From: Liolophura sinensis
Taxonomy: Eukaryota; Mollusca; Polyplacophora; Chitonida; Chitonidae
Assembly: GCF_032854445.1 (NCBI RefSeq)
Contig: NC_088300.1
Location: forward strand, 35,755,608-35,819,607
Length of the DNA: 64,000 nt
Reading direction: 5' to 3'
Part shown: positions 1 to 18,275 of the stretch, one piece after another
Layout: each line of letters begins with the position of its first letter
Numbering within the stretch: the first letter of the stretch is position 1
Notes under the pieces: model-generated
Seen by the model: only the letters and a program-made list of their open reading frames with translations
Told to the model about the DNA's origin: nothing
Database searches by the model: none
Translations under genes and position numbers: made by a program

Positions 1-206
1 TTCTTCAACCTTTCGTATATTTTTAATATGTTTATTCAAGCATCCTCTTAAGACATTATTCTGTCTTGACTGATAAAATTACACTTTTTAAGAAGTCCTG
101 AGACTGGACAATCCAGCCAATGTAGTTTTGTCTCTAAAATCACATTAAAATGTGCATAAATTGCACTGAAAGTTGCTCTTTCATATGCACTAGGGTTGAG
201 GAAATA
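1..206. mobile_element. Small TIR element (MITE-1), copy 1, left end at window edge
   Basis: About 200 bp, bounded by TTCTTCAACC at the left edge and the inverted form GGTTGAGGAA near 200. The same sequence recurs at 11678-11884. It contains no coding capacity. It lies in the ENO4 intron, with its right terminus about 20 bp from the exon 6 splice donor. The open frame seen through it on the minus strand is intron readthrough, not protein. Confidence 0.75.
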
Positions 207-227
207 CGGTAGCTCAAGTCCACTTAC

Positions 228-3200
228 ATCCCCTATACTTGTCTGTGCAATATGTTGGTAAAGCGGGATGTCCTGTACTTCAGCTCCAGCCTTACACAAT
301 GCCTGACTAAGGGCAGATAAGGAGTTACTTCCCTGGAGAAAGATTTCTCTGGGTTCATCAGGCAATATCAGTCCTTGTGGACTTTTCCCTGCTTTAGACC
401 TTTCAAAAACAATAAGTATCAATTAATAACCACATTGTACTACAATAACCATACATCACTGTTTAGTTTACCTGAAAGGAAATGTTGTACTGTATGAAAA
501 ACCTATCTTACATAAAGTTAATGTCCTACTTTAGAGTTTTCATTTAGAATTTTTTTAAAAGTAATATGGAATGGGTTCCATTATATGTTATGTTAGACAC
601 TGAATTTCAACAGCATGCACATCTGGAACTGATATATATTACATGTATTATTGCATATTATATATACTGATATGTCTTTTGAAAAAAAAATATTCTGCAA
701 GCTGTAACACATAACTATTTAACTATTTATCATAACTATTTCCATTTAAACATGCTGTCATACATGCAGATCTGGTGCACAAAACATGTGAAGTGTTACA
801 AGTACATAAAATAGCACAGGATTATGCATGCTATTGTCATTTGTATATATGAAGACTAAAGACGAAAAGCTGCATAAAAGATCTGATTTTACTCAAAGCT
901 AAAAAGAATATATATTGTTTAGTGAAGATAGTTATCTATCCAGGACATCGGTTGTTAAACTGTTAGCTTGAGTAGCCTTCTTTTCTATTCACAATGACAG
1001 AGAGGGTATTTATTTCTAGGAAAAGCCATCTCATAATTTAAGAAAGTATTAACAGAATGACTACTAAAAACTATATCTGAAATTATTATTATTTCTTTTT
1101 TTCCTGTTTTTTTTTTAACTGAACATTGAAATGAGGCGTATGGTTTATAATGACAATAATGAATGCAACTGACACCATCCAAACATTCATCATTGCATGG
1201 ATGTTTTCCTATTGTCAATATTTGTTGTAGATGTGTCTACAAAGTCAGGGGGGTACACTAATGTAGACTAATAAATGATTTCAGACGCAGATAAGAGACA
1301 GGCCACAAGGTGTTGACCAAATTTGTGGGTGATGTCCTGAGGAAATACCTTTGTAAGTGAGATGAATATGGGGACTGAATGCAGGGCATGTGAGATAATT
1401 ATATCATGCAAGATTATTCACAGTTACTGTGATATTACTAGAAAAATACTAATGATCAGCCACATCTACTACTGCTGATATATACACATATATATACATA
1501 ATAATCATGCACTATTAAAATACATGGCATCTACATGGACTAGTATCAGAAGAATGCATGCAAAAAAAGACTTTATAAACTGTACCTCCGTCCCCTGTGA
1601 ATGGAATACAGTAAAAACACAACGTAGTTGATAATATGTAAAATGGAAAAAACACATACAAAATAATGCTAAAAATTATAGTATTATAAAAATTAAGATA
1701 TAACAGGAAAATATTTCAAAGATTAACATTTGTACAGGCATAAACAGACTTAAACATTTTCATTTCTTAAAATATTTTTTTGCAATGGTGTAGTATCTTA
1801 CAATTTGTACAGCTTTTAAATACAATTATATGTAGAACATGTATTATTACTACATGTGTTTATGTACATATTTCATGTACCATTTACAAAATGTTTATGG
1901 AATGGAGTGAATAAAGTCTATAATGCAAAACTCAACTGATAATGATTTTAGAACGATTTGGTTCAAAGGGAAAGATAAATGACACAAGACTACTAAATCT
2001 ATAGGAATGGCTACATGCAAACAAACGTAAAAACAAATTTACCTGTTAGCTCCACTTTTTCTAGAAGAAACAATTCCAGCAAACTATTTACATGTACATG
2101 CAAAGTTGTGTGAGGTATTGAAAGTAGGCATAAGAGCTAGTTTCATATTGAGTTTTGGTTCTGTTGCAGAACCAGGGCGAATAATTCTGAAGTAAAAGCA
2201 AAGTTTTGGCAAGGACTAACAAAAAGCCAGTGGCTTCAAAAATATTTTACAGAAAAAATAAAACAAAAAGTGTCAATGATACAAGACTACAATCATGACA
2301 CTGGCATCTTTCGACTGTTGCGCCAGGCCATAATCATTTATTCTAAAAGTGTAAAAATGCCAAAGTGTCAGCCATTTGATACACTGTATACAATATACAA
2401 ACTTTACTGTGTATATTGGTTCACCTACTTTGGAGAAGAAGGGGCCTTCCTTGCTGCTTTGTCTTCTTCAGCTTTGGCTGGGGATTCTGTACCTGCTGCC
2501 TCCGCAGCTTTCTCCAGGGCCACTCGCTCGGCCTCCTCATCTTTTAACTTCTTAATCACCTCTCTGCAGCAATACCACAAGAAAACATTACGTTAACAGC
2601 AGGCTGAATGTCTCAAAGCTAAAGCAAAAAGGAAAGCACCCTGTCATGCTAGCCTGCTAGTTAAATGACAGCTTTAATAGCATTTTCTTTAATGAGTGTT
2701 AAAAGAGGTATTTGATATAATGCCAGCATTTCCTGCTGAAATATTTGAAAAAGCTACCAAGTAATTTATATTTTCTCTTCAAAGTGTTAAACAAAAACAC
2801 ATCAATGTGTATCTGGATTTAGCATCTGAAAGGCTTAAAGATCATTTATAGAAGGTTTTTATCTTTAAATACTTCTGCAGGTTTCCATACGTTACAATGG
2901 TGTCAGCATCTCTCAGTTTTGTAGGGTCAATGCCGCAGAGTTTCTCACAGAGTTCTCCATCGATCACTTCTACTGCAGAATTTATCATCTCCTGTCTCCA
3001 TTTGTCTTCTTCCTCCTTCTCTTCTACCTTAGCACCATCCAGTACATAGCCATAGCTGGACACCACACAACTCGCCACTATCTGAAAACAATTCAGTTAC
3101 AAAATTTCAACATGGATAATAAACAAGCAAATATATGTATATTAAGCAAATAGGTTCACAGCCGGCATTTTCACATAATCTTCAAAAAGGTTCCCAATAC

Positions 3201-5315
3201 CGGCTAGTCAGATTTCTGATATTGAAACAAACATTCCAGTGAACTAATCTGAAGCCTTAGAGGAAAACTTATACCCTGTTTTCTCCCATTTGGCATTTTA
3301 CTTCATGCCCCCTCAAAAAAAAAACCAACGTAGAAAATAGCTTCATGTAATACCCACTAAGTTATATCACATAATTTTTAGTACGGTATAACAAAGATCA
3401 CTTTGTTCAGAATCGTGTCCCTTATCTCAGGACTTACTTTCTCTATATTTTTCACCAGACAATATATATCTGTTTGTAGTGTAGGTTGTCCTTTGCTGTC
3501 CAGTGCTTCCCTGGCTTTTATCTTATGGGCAAAATGAAAAGAAATAGAAAATCACAAATAAAGCAACAATGAGCTATAACAGCTATGACAGGCATTCTTG
3601 ATTCTAAATTACATCAACTATACTGAGCAAGAACATGAAAGCAATTAGGTACCTAGTACACATATACATAATGAATGAACTGAGTCTTGAAACTGAAAGA
3701 AGGTTCTACATTATTATCAGATTTATGAAAAAACAACATATATACATGTGTATGATAAACATCCATCTCACATAAGCCTACATGAGGCCATCATTACAAG
3801 TATGTTCTTTGGGTGTAACTTAACCAATCCTCCAAAAAAAGGGCCCTACCATAAAGTTTTTATTGATCTAAATTATCCAATATTTTTCTCTCCATGTTCA
3901 TTTCTTTAAAATCAATATTTTTTATTTAGCCAGCATAAGAAAAAATAAGCCTAGTGCATGAAAGGTCCTATGTTTTCCTAGCAGGTTCAGCTTATGCTCA
4001 ATAAAGAATTTTTTTTTAAGGATGACCTTATCCAGTTTTATAGGAAATCATAAGCATTTCAACTTACCTTTGTGACTGAGGAGGGCTTTGAATGGTTTGC
4101 AAACACATTGGACTACATAAATAAAAAGAAATAAAAGATACAGTTACCACATCTATGCAAAACATTAAATATATACTTGTTACCTCCAAGTCCAAAAATT
4201 TTTTAAAGCATCACAGAAAAGGCAAATAAATGATATCATGGGTTAAACTTCATGGTGTACCAACATTCACTGATCTTAAGGGTCTCCTGATGTCAGCTAT
4301 CACAAAATTTGCTTTCGACCACATCTTGGATTAGGGACTATACTTAACATAGCCCAACAATAATTGATATCAAAAGTAGTGAATACACTGTATATACAGC
4401 ATATATAAAACCACCAGAAGATTAATATAATTATCTTCGTATTTGTATTTCTCATATACATGTATAAACTATTATATAAAACACTCATGTGTTAACCCTT
4501 TTGTGACCTGTAAACTTTAAATAATTAATTTGACAGTGTTGTCAGAAATTTCAAAAAATGTGGGTAGTGTGCCCTAAAGGGATGCACAAGGTTTGTTTTG
4601 TGCTATAGTCTGCATCATTAAGTTTAAAATTTAGAAAGTTCTATGCTTTCCTGTTCATGCCTTCTTGTCTTCAAAGACAATGCAAAATAATTAGAAAGGA
4701 TTTAATTAGTGTATAATCCTGATAGGGTCTGTATAATGTACGTGTTCTGAGTAGTATTTTGATGGGTTGGTTGTTGTGGTGTGTAAAATACAGACAAAGA
4801 TACAGTCAAATACAGATATGCACATTTTCAGACAAATGCCACATCAGGATACCCTTAAGTCTAGCTTATATATTGATGCAATAGGCATGGTCTTAGCATG
4901 GCTAGCAAAACAAAGAATGGCAACCAGCCATGTATGAACATTCTAAAGGGCATTAAAAGAGGCAAATTCCCTCACAAAATTACTTCTCTTGATTCCACAG
5001 TTCCCTGCATATGCTACAGATTAAGAAGTTATGACAGTCGGCCTACATTAATTATAATACTAATACATTACGGTAAGCATTTCAATAAATGGTCACTTAG
5101 TTTCCAGGTAAGTACTTGACAAAAACATAAATGTCTTTCCAAATGCTTACCAAATAGCCATACACATCCACTGGGTTGTCGTAGTACATATCATTGAGAA
5201 CATCTTCCATTTTCTTTGGTACTCCATTATTTTGATAATACTTAACCACCTTCTGTTTCAGTTCATAAAACTTTTTGGCTTCTTCGGCAAGCTGTCTTTC
5301 TTTAGGAGTAGACAT
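228..5315 (-). CDS. ENO4: Enolase 4, N-terminal part (six exons; gene continues beyond left edge)
   Basis: Exons in transcript order: 5151-5315, 4068-4112, 3438-3521, 2891-3081, 2429-2563, 228-399; all join in phase and all have GT...AG borders. The first exon encodes a helical segment (VVKYYQNNGVPKKMEDVLN, then PVDVYGYL) that matches the N-terminus of ENO4 and resembles an RIIa/Dpy-30-type docking helix pair. Exon 3 has LDSKGQPTLQTDIYCLV, the enolase-type start of the N-terminal domain. Exons 4-5 are the charged, low-complexity insert that separates ENO4 from ordinary enolases. Exon 6 resumes the enolase fold with GSNSLSALSQALCKAGA and PLYQHIA. The catalytic barrel lies outside the window. 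In mammals ENO4 is a sperm enolase needed for flagellar structure and motility; that role is inferred here. The start is the only in-frame ATG upstream of the conserved helix. Confidence 0.88.
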
Positions 5316-5741
5316 CGTGAAAACAATGATGGACTTACTAAACAAAATTTCAGCGAAATTAAAAAGCGCACCAAGACATGCGGTACAGCTTCTATGCATT
5401 CATTTTGACAGCGTTGCTAAGGAAGTGGTGTTTGTGGCGAGTGCAGGAGATGACCTACAATCACTAGTTCATCTCCATTTCCTAGACCACTTAGGAACAA
5501 ATTTCAGCAGAGGGATTGTCAGTTCCAAAACAAGATTAATTTGCTTTGCCTAATGCTCGCTTACTAAAAATTACACCACGTCAACAATCTATAATTCATA
5601 TAAACATGACCGGAAGTGAAGGCAAGTGCGCTCAAATCGCGCCACTACAAACTTTACATTAAACAGTGCTCTGTCCTCTGTCGCGGATGTGTGTTGGGCA
5701 TACGCTTTTCATTTTTGCACTGTCAACAATTTACAATTACT
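5316..5741. promoter_or_regulatory. Shared intergenic promoter region between ENO4 and ANKRD53
   Basis: The two start codons lie head to head, 426 bp apart, so both 5' UTRs and core promoters must fall in this interval. I see no convincing TATA box at a sensible distance from either ATG. A short upstream ATG (5604 onward) opens a reading frame of about 15 codons before the ANKRD53 start. The assignment as a bidirectional promoter follows from geometry only. Confidence 0.6.
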
Positions 5742-8700
5742 ATGTCACTAGAATTCAGTTACAGAAATGTTCCAGAGAACACATATTCGGATAGTAGCAA
5801 CAAAGGGCAGACAAATTTACGACGGCGGACGAAAATAACCGAGAAGAAGATTGCAGACGATGAGTTTATGGCCGCATCGATCGGAGATGTGGAATGGTTG
5901 AAGCAGAGCCTTCGGGACAAAAAAGATGGTCTAAGTTTTGATAAAAATGTAAGTTTCATACCCCAAGAACCAATATTTTATTTATGTATTGTATATTCAA
6001 TATTTCATTGTACACTTATTTATTTGTGCCAATTAAGGCTGTTTAATTCTGTGAAAAATGAAATTCGAAATGCACAAAATTTACTTTAGCGTACATTCAG
6101 CCTTATGAAATGCTTTCAGTATCGCAACACTGATTTAAGTTCTCACTTTTTTAATAATATTCCATGCAATATTAAATGATTTCATACAATACATGTTATC
6201 TAACCTACACATATGAAACCATGCTATATTATAATGAGTCTTAATCTCTCTTTTCTTTACTTGAACACATCTTGATTATGAATATGTACCAGTACTTCAC
6301 TACCTGATCTTTATTCCACACATCAATGAAAACTTTTACTACACAAGCTCACTTTTTTGTTGTTAAAGGGCCTCACACCACTGCACTTAGCAGCGATTCA
6401 CGGGAGATTAGACTGCTTGAAACTGTTGATAGAAAAGCACAAAGTGGATGTTAATTTGCCGAGTACAACAGGTTGGCGGCCAGTCCACCTGGCTATCAGC
6501 AACCAGACAGGAAAGCGGGCGCTACAGTGCTTGACATATCTGCTCAACAAAGGAGCTGACCCTTCGGTGTTAGTAGAGTTCCTGCTATGTCTATGATATA
6601 GATATGTGTGAATGAGATGAATGAGAGCATACCAGTATAATTTAATATCATTATGGATTAGGAAGTAAACTGATCTTCTATCAAACTACCATATCAAAAC
6701 AGATCATAAAGTGTATTTCTTCTTTTTTGGAAAAGTTACAAAAAAAAAAAAAAAAAAAGAAATGGACTTGCAGGTATTAATTATATCCAAATTGATGTAG
6801 CTGCCACACATGCTTGCAACTCTTGCCATCAAGTAGCTTTTGTTTAAATGTAGGTCTTTTGACTAAAGGTCAAAGCTTCAACATTACAACTTATAGAAAT
6901 TTGGTAACTTTGCAGAACAAATGAGGATGGCATAACGCCTTGCCATCAGGCTGCTAGTGAAGGTCATGTGCAATGTCTTAAGCTTTTGATTGAGGTAAAT
7001 GCAAAGGTGAGTGGGAAGGACTGTAGAGACCACACACCCCTGGACCTGGCTAAACTGTGGGGTCACAGAAAGTGTGCCAGGTATGTGATCACTATGTTTT
7101 TTAGGTATATTATTGCTTAGGTTTACTGTGCTTCTAATGGGGCCATGTTGATAGTACATCCTGACAGGAGCTAGGCCTATGCTTAAACAAGAACCATCAA
7201 AGAAAAAGTATTATTTTGTGCGACAGGTGTTTTTCACAACTGTCCTTATTCCTCATCAAATCAGTACACAGCTGGTCAAATTTGAATGCTGTTCATGCCA
7301 TAGTTGAATAGTTTGTTTTGAATAGTTTGACAGCTTCTGAAATATATGAAATCTCAGCACCCTATACATTATGATATTATACCCCAAATTAGTGCAAAAA
7401 TATAAAATATTTATATGTAAAATAACATAATAAGATTGCAGGTATTTGCCTGAATTTCTGAGTTGCAGGGTGCGGTTTCTTATGCTAAGATATATTCCTT
7501 TTTAAATATGCAGTTGAACTAAATCTTTGCTGACAATTTAAAGATCAGTAATTCAAAATTTACATTTTGCGAAAGCATCACAAACTTTCGGGTGTATTGT
7601 ATTCTTTAGTACATGTATTTCAGTGCATTGCCTGAGGATATATCTTTCATTAGTTTCATTCAGTCATTCACTCATTCATTGTAGAATTTTGTCAGCTGAG
7701 ATATGGCACAAAGAGAAGGATCATGTTGCCAAGGAAATGAATCAGTTGAAACGACTAAAGATGCAACAAGTTCTCAAAGAACTGGATCAAGAGGAACAGT
7801 TTAAAGCAGACCAAGAATTCTATGGAGACATTGCTTTTAAAGAATGGATGACCAAGCACAAGTTGGACAAAAAGCCAAAAGGAACTTCAGAAATGAAACA
7901 GTCCGACCTTGCAAAGAAGGAGAAAAGTAAGATAGGAAAAGAGTCACTGTACAAGGCAAACAGCATGAGGCCCAAACCAGCGCCTAAAGTTGTGTCAAAA
8001 CCACCTATGAAAACTGAAGAGTTTCAGGGGAGAAAAGGTTATGATAGTTTTAGATTAAGCAGTTTGCCTGAGAACCCAGAGTCACAGCAAAAAGAGGAAT
8101 GTAGACATGTAGTCACACCACAAAGGAAGAAGAGTGCACCCCCTAACACCATATACACAAACCCTAATGAGTGGGTCAAGTCAACTAAAGTGCCACCCAC
8201 AGAGTACACAGTAAACTTGTCTGATGACTATCCCAGAGATGCTTACACCATGATGCCTATCGCAGGCGATGCCCCCAAATTTTATGATGGTTCCTTCTGG
8301 CGTAAAATCGAGACGCCCAAGCATGAGGCGGAGAAGCTACGGGGAAAGAAATTGAGAAATCCAGATTTACCCCATGAAATGGTTGAGAGGGTGATGTCGC
8401 GAGACCACTCCCGCCAGCAGCGACCGTTCATCTTCAAGCCAGTCCATATTCACGATGTCAACGTCAAAAGAAAATTACGGAAGGAAATAATGCCACGCAG
8501 CGAGGCATCTTTGCACATGTGTGATGACATATCCTCCATTCTGTTTCAGCAGTCTCTCCAGGAGAGCGGTTTACGCCCAGGCTCATCCAATTCTCCCTCC
8601 AGCAAGTCCTCTTCACGCACGACAATAACTTCTGATTTAGATAGACAGGACAGGGCTTATTCCGAAACCAAAATTCTGACTGCACTGCAAAACTTGTCTA

Positions 8701-8759
8701 CCCCAAAATACTATCCCCCTGTACGAGGCGAAGAGTATGACCTGCACCTTGTTAAGTAA
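5742..8759 (+). CDS. ANKRD53: Ankyrin repeat domain-containing protein 53
   Basis: Four exons, 5742-5948, 6369-6568, 6916-7080 and 7685-8759, all in phase, giving 548 residues. Residues about 45-60 have AASIGDVEWLKQSLRDK. Three ankyrin repeats follow: GLTPLHLAAIHGRLDCLKLL, TGWRPVHLAISNQT with YLLNKGADP, and GITPCHQAASEGHVQCLKLL, ending HTPLDLAKLWGHRKCAR. After the repeats a basic, coiled-coil-like stretch (KEKDHVAKEMNQLKRLKMQ) matches the segment following the ankyrins in vertebrate ANKRD53. The C-terminus keeps the LPHEMVERVM...VKRKL block of that family. In human cells ANKRD53 is a spindle-associated protein acting in mitotic progression; the function here is inferred. The exon 2 donor (GTTAGT at 6569) was chosen because it alone keeps frame. 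The neighbour downstream is TEX261, tail to tail. Confidence 0.88.
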
Positions 8760-8951
8760 TTTAGGGCAAATTATGCTGGCTTTTATGTTTGTATAAATGA
8801 TTGAAACCTCACTTGGCAGATGAAACTGTATACAATTTCAGGTTGGACAAACAATACATTTTACTCTCTACGAAAAGCATTATGTCTACAGGAAAACCCT
8901 GCGGTCAGTCCATTTTGCCTCTGCATTTATATGTAAACCAAGCTGATTTAT

Positions 8952-8957
8952 AATAAA
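8952..8957 (+). promoter_or_regulatory. Probable poly(A) signal of ANKRD53
   Basis: AATAAA about 190 bp after the ANKRD53 stop codon, the first canonical hexamer downstream on the plus strand. Confidence 0.5.
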
Positions 8958-10298
8958 TGACATCAACCTACATATCTTATATACATCCATGTACATGTAT
9001 GTGCATGTTGTTAATATATATACATTTAGATTCTAAATGCACAATCATTAAACAAAAATCATAATAGTCCCAATATATTTTTCAAAACTGTTTGACTAGG
9101 AAGTCGAGCAATATGGAAGTTTTGACTTTCGAGAATACAATATGATGATGACGTAGCTGTGACGTTGATTTATGGCTTGATGAGGCCGTGGGGATTTATG
9201 ATGGACTGAAAATTGATTTGCCTCATCGTGCTACAGTGCTATAAATTCACTCGCAAAGGCGCATCAAGATGATCTTGTAACATCAAAACTTGAAGCTCCC
9301 ATGCTGCATTTAATGGGCATGACTTTTGTGATAAGTTATTAGCCGAGGTACTGCTACCCTTTATTCAGATGCATGATAAAGGGAGATAACTCAAGGGAGA
9401 TAACCCGTTCATCCTTCCAACTTAAAACACGAACTGAACTCCCAATCATCACACATGGCTACACCCGGTTTTACTGTGACATTTGTAGCTGTTGATCATG
9501 ACATTCTTACGGGTTCAAAGGTATTAATGACATAGGTTTATAATTGTTTTAAATACCACAGTTTATTGATTAACTAGTGTTCTTGCTGACTGAAATGTTG
9601 TTCAACATGTTTCTAGTGATAATGAAATTATGTTTTTTATTATTGTTGATTTGTGTAGATTGTTTTTGTTGTTAACTGCTGATGGTATATATAGGTAGTA
9701 TGTTATAATACTATATGTTGGTGAATGAGATTAAATATGGTGTTATTACTGCTGATTTACATGTAATTTATAAACTGTTCATGTATTCATGTACATGTAA
9801 CTGCTGACTTGATTACTGCTGAATAAATTAAATTTGAATAAACATCTGTTTCAGTATGAGAGACAGTACCTGTATGTTTGTCTTATACTCTTGTTTGAAT
9901 ATAACTAGCACAAATTATTTTAAACTGCATCAATATTTTATTCTAGTACCTGATATCTTTTACATAGTGCATTTCCTTTTCTTTATTTATTTATTTGATT
10001 GGTATTCAAGAGTGTACGCCAAAACAGTTTTTACTTATATCATTTTAAACCATGCAATCACTTTCGTAAGTCACGGACACCTCCCCAAGTTTGACTTACA
10101 AGTGTGGTAAAAGACAGATTTAAATGAGCCTTGCACAGTGCAATCATTCACAAGCCCTTCCGTCGCTGTCGTCAAGGTGAAACCTACAAATTCCCTGTCC
10201 CAGTCCAGGTTTGAACCTTCACCTATCCGCCACAACCACCTCATTCCTATTATTTTATTCAACAAGTGATATATATATATTTTCTTTAAATTGATTTC

Positions 10299-10331
10299 CA
10301 GTCTGTTCACACCAACCGTGTGAACAGACTG
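10299..10331. repeat. Perfect 14-bp inverted repeat
   Basis: Arms CAGTCTGTTCACAC (10299-10312) and its exact reverse complement (10318-10331), separated by 5 bases. It abuts the tail side of the SINE-B copy. Confidence 0.8.
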
Positions 10332-10640
10332 AACAGACTGATGGGGTTTAACGTCGTACTTAACAAATATTTCAGTCATATGACGACAAAGGAATCCTTA
10401 GAGTGCATGTAATGTGCCCAGGATGGATTTCCACTGCTCTATTATTTAGTGCTGCTTCACTGAGACACCTTACTAAAGGCAAGAAAGGCGCCCCACCCGA
10501 GCCATTATAGTGATATGGGTCCACCAGCCGTTGCACTATCCCCTTAACGCCAAGCAAGGAAGTTACAACTCTCCAGGCTTCACCCTGGATCTACTGCTCC
10601 CGAAGCGGACGCTCTACCAATTGTGCTATCGGGGCCCGTC
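10330..10640 (-). mobile_element. tRNA-derived SINE-B, full-length copy
   Basis: The minus-strand head reads GGGCCCCGATAGCACAATTG then GGTAGAGCGTCCGC, a tRNA-like A-box region, followed by a GGATC-type B-box region. The body contains TTTCAGTCATATGACGAC (plus strand), shared with copies at 42370, 45007, 60303 and 18865. The family relation rests on these side-by-side matches. Confidence 0.75.
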
Positions 10641-11677
10641 TTGGAAGTGAAGTTGTAGGTATTAAAGACATACAGTTTCATTTTAAACTCGTATTGGAAA
10701 CCAAACAATGTCTTAAAACTTTACTTTAAGAGAATTGCCTCAATAAAGAATTAAGGTTTTGAACACAAAGTTACACAGGCATAACATATGTATTTAAATA
10801 ACAAGTTTAAATGATCACAACAGGCTAAAATTCAAACTGAGGACAACAACTACAATAATGAAAAAAACAAAAAAAAAAAAAACAAGACAAAAACAAGAAA
10901 ACAAAAAGGTCAGGTCAGTCAAACTGTGAAATGTAGTGGAGGGAAGCAAAATCAGGACTTGCATCATGGGTTAAAAGCATTTCATTTAATGACTACAGGT
11001 AAAATGTTATGCTATAAGGTCATTACATTTAATGATCTGTACAGAGTTCTTTACCTCCAGCATAGGGCTGTACATTTTTACACAATTAGACAAAATGATT
11101 GCATAGGTCAGCTTATTGACAACTGTTAATACTACAGTAATACAACCTGTACACATAAATAAGAAAATCATGATCAGCAATAAGTCATCTTGAATCCATG
11201 CACCTGTTGTACTCTCTGTTTACTGATAGCTTAGTACATGCAAATTGTGTTTAATGGATTTTAGGCCTACCTGTTGCAAAAAAGTAACTTTGGAGAAAAC
11301 CAGGCTAAATTGTTTATATTTATAACATCCCGGCCTATTGACACATTTTCCCAAAAAAATTCACATGTAATCCATTGTACACATGGTATCTATAATCGGA
11401 TTTGCAAAACAGTAGGGTTGGTTGTACCGTCAAGTATTTTGGACAAATGTACATACCTGTTTACAGCAAATGATTTATTTCTGTGCAATGCATTGCATAC
11501 TTGGAACAAAATAAGTACGACAGAATGCTGTGTGATACTATTGGATGACAACTTCTGGGTCATATCTTTTTGACCTAAAGTTGTCTCAAGTAAATATAGA
11601 AAAAAAAAACGACATTATCTTTCTTCAGATAATGTTTTTTCAAGACTACAATCTTTATGTGTGTTTAATATTTACTG

Positions 11678-11884
11678 TAATTCTTCAACCTTTTTGCATG
11701 TTTGCAAGGTGTTTATTCAAGCATATTCTGAAGACATTATCCTGTGTTGATAAAATTATACTTTTTATGACGCCCTGAAACTGGCCAATCTAACCAATGA
11801 AGTTTTGTCTCCAAAATCAAAGTAAAAATATGAATAAATTGCACTGAAAGTTGCTCTTTCATATGCGAAAAGGTTGAGGAATTA
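11678..11884. mobile_element. Small TIR element (MITE-1), complete copy
   Basis: Begins TAATTCTTCAACCTTTT and ends with the near-perfect inverted form AAAAGGTTGAGGAATTA, 207 bp in all. The interior matches copy 1 at 1-206 over its whole length with point differences. There is no open frame, so it is non-autonomous. The outer TA/TA would fit a TA target duplication, but the exact ends are uncertain. Confidence 0.8.
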
Positions 11885-13661
11885 GAGTATGCAAACACAG
11901 TGGTAGGCCTGCACACTGAACATTTCACAAACACACTTCTGCATACATGTACTTCTATTTGAAACGTAACCCTAAACTCGCAGCTTTTCAATTAACAGTT
12001 CCCTGAAAACTGAATCTAACACAATTATACTTAACTATTAAAATGATAGGTTAGTAAATGTAAAGATTAGCTTGCCATCAGTAAGGGTCGAGTTGTGATT
12101 TAGAAAATCGCTTACCTGTGCACTGTTGACACATTTCAAGTATGAGACCATGTATATGAGATGTATATACTGTCAAGTATAACAAGTACAATGTATATTA
12201 AATGTATCCAGTACCATTCCTTTCTGTAGGTACACTTTTAGACGTTATTCGACAAGAAGTACTCTCAAACTTATACCTTACAGACCCGGCCAGGTCAGAC
12301 CATGTAAACAAGGTCATGTGAACATTTCATTGATGGTTTGAAGGGGCACAACCCAATGTTAAAACTTCAACACCTCATGATGAAATCCACACAGACTGTT
12401 GGGATAAAAATCATAAAATTTATTGCAAACATGGGTGAAAAAAATTACAAAATTAACCCTTGTTTGATCAAAAGGGACATGAACTGTTTATTTATGGCAT
12501 TTTTTAGTCTTGTCAGTTGCTAGTAAGGTAAACGCCACACACCACATCTGGCTGCAGCTCGCTTTGCTATTAGACACACACCATATATATCATCTAAACG
12601 TTAAAGTTTTCAATACCATAAATACTGTTGCTGAGAAATGTGAAAAAGCTAACCTAGCTACTTGACTGTTTGCATCATGTCATTCACATCTCACTCCAAA
12701 AATACCGAAGGTCTTCAAATTGAAATGCCTTCTACAATCTACGCATCTGCTAAATGCCTCATGTGGCCCGACTATTTGACCATAATTCAACAGGCCTTTT
12801 GAAGACAGATTAATGCAAAATTTCATATAAACTAGCGATTAGAAATGCCACAAACATTTAATGGAAAAGATTATAAAGTCAATTGGGAATACGTCAACAG
12901 AGCCATCATTGCCTGATCTCCAGAATGGCTTGTCCCGTGAGACATTGGGTAACCCTTGGAAAATGAGATTGCATGTTCGATTTTGGCTCTCACTGCTTTG
13001 GCTGCAGCTTTGAGTCTGGTGATTTTGTCGGATACTGGAGAAATCTGATTGTTTCCTCAAGGCTATCCATGGTTTCCTCCAAAAAGTCATAAGAGACTTA
13101 GTCTTTTAGTATGGTCCAACAGACCAGCTGGACAAATAAATAAATTCAAGTGATGCTGTTTTTAAGTCAAACTCAGAGAAATATGCTCACAAATGCAACT
13201 GTTGTTTGCTTAGTTTGTGAACTAATAATACCCTACAGACCCTAGTTATTAACAGTGTGCTTTCTCGTGTGAGATTGTCTTGGTCTTGCATGCCTTAATT
13301 TACTATCACAGGTCTGACGTAATTAAACAGGCTCTTAATACCTCATACATCACAACAAGTATCTTAATTATCAGGAATCAACACTTAACGAATCTGTTTC
13401 AGGTCTACAAAGATACTGTAAGCAGGCTTTGCCTTCCTGGGCAGAAGGACCATTTGGATTTTCAATACACACAGTTGCAAAGCATGAAATACATAAATAA
13501 AGATTTGTTCGCTGAGTGTTTCTGTACATAACTAAAAATATTGGCACAGACTGGCGATGTATACAAATCTATCCATTCACATCTTCTCGTATGATTTCAT
13601 GAAGAGTTATCTCTCAAAGGGAGACAAGTTTGAAACCACAATGTCATTCGCTGGAAGTCCA

Positions 13662-18275
<4,614 letters not shown>

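Larger units (their letters stand above)
8760..13661. other. Intergenic region between ANKRD53 and TEX261 3' ends
   Basis: Holds both 3' UTRs, a SINE-A tail fragment near 9984-10025, SINE-B at 10330-10640, and the MITE-1 copy at 11678. Near 9377-9404 the motif AGGGAGATAAC occurs twice in tandem, a motif I associate with molluscan genomes. An ATG at 9456 opens 22 codons and ends at a GTATTA that could be a weak donor; I found no matching downstream exon and do not call it a gene. The other open frames here are short and match nothing I know. Confidence 0.6.

Noticed and set aside
9456-9521. Possible first coding exon (MATPGFTVTFVAVDHDIL...) on the plus strand
   Set aside because: The donor is weak, there is no recognisable downstream exon and the peptide matches no family I know.
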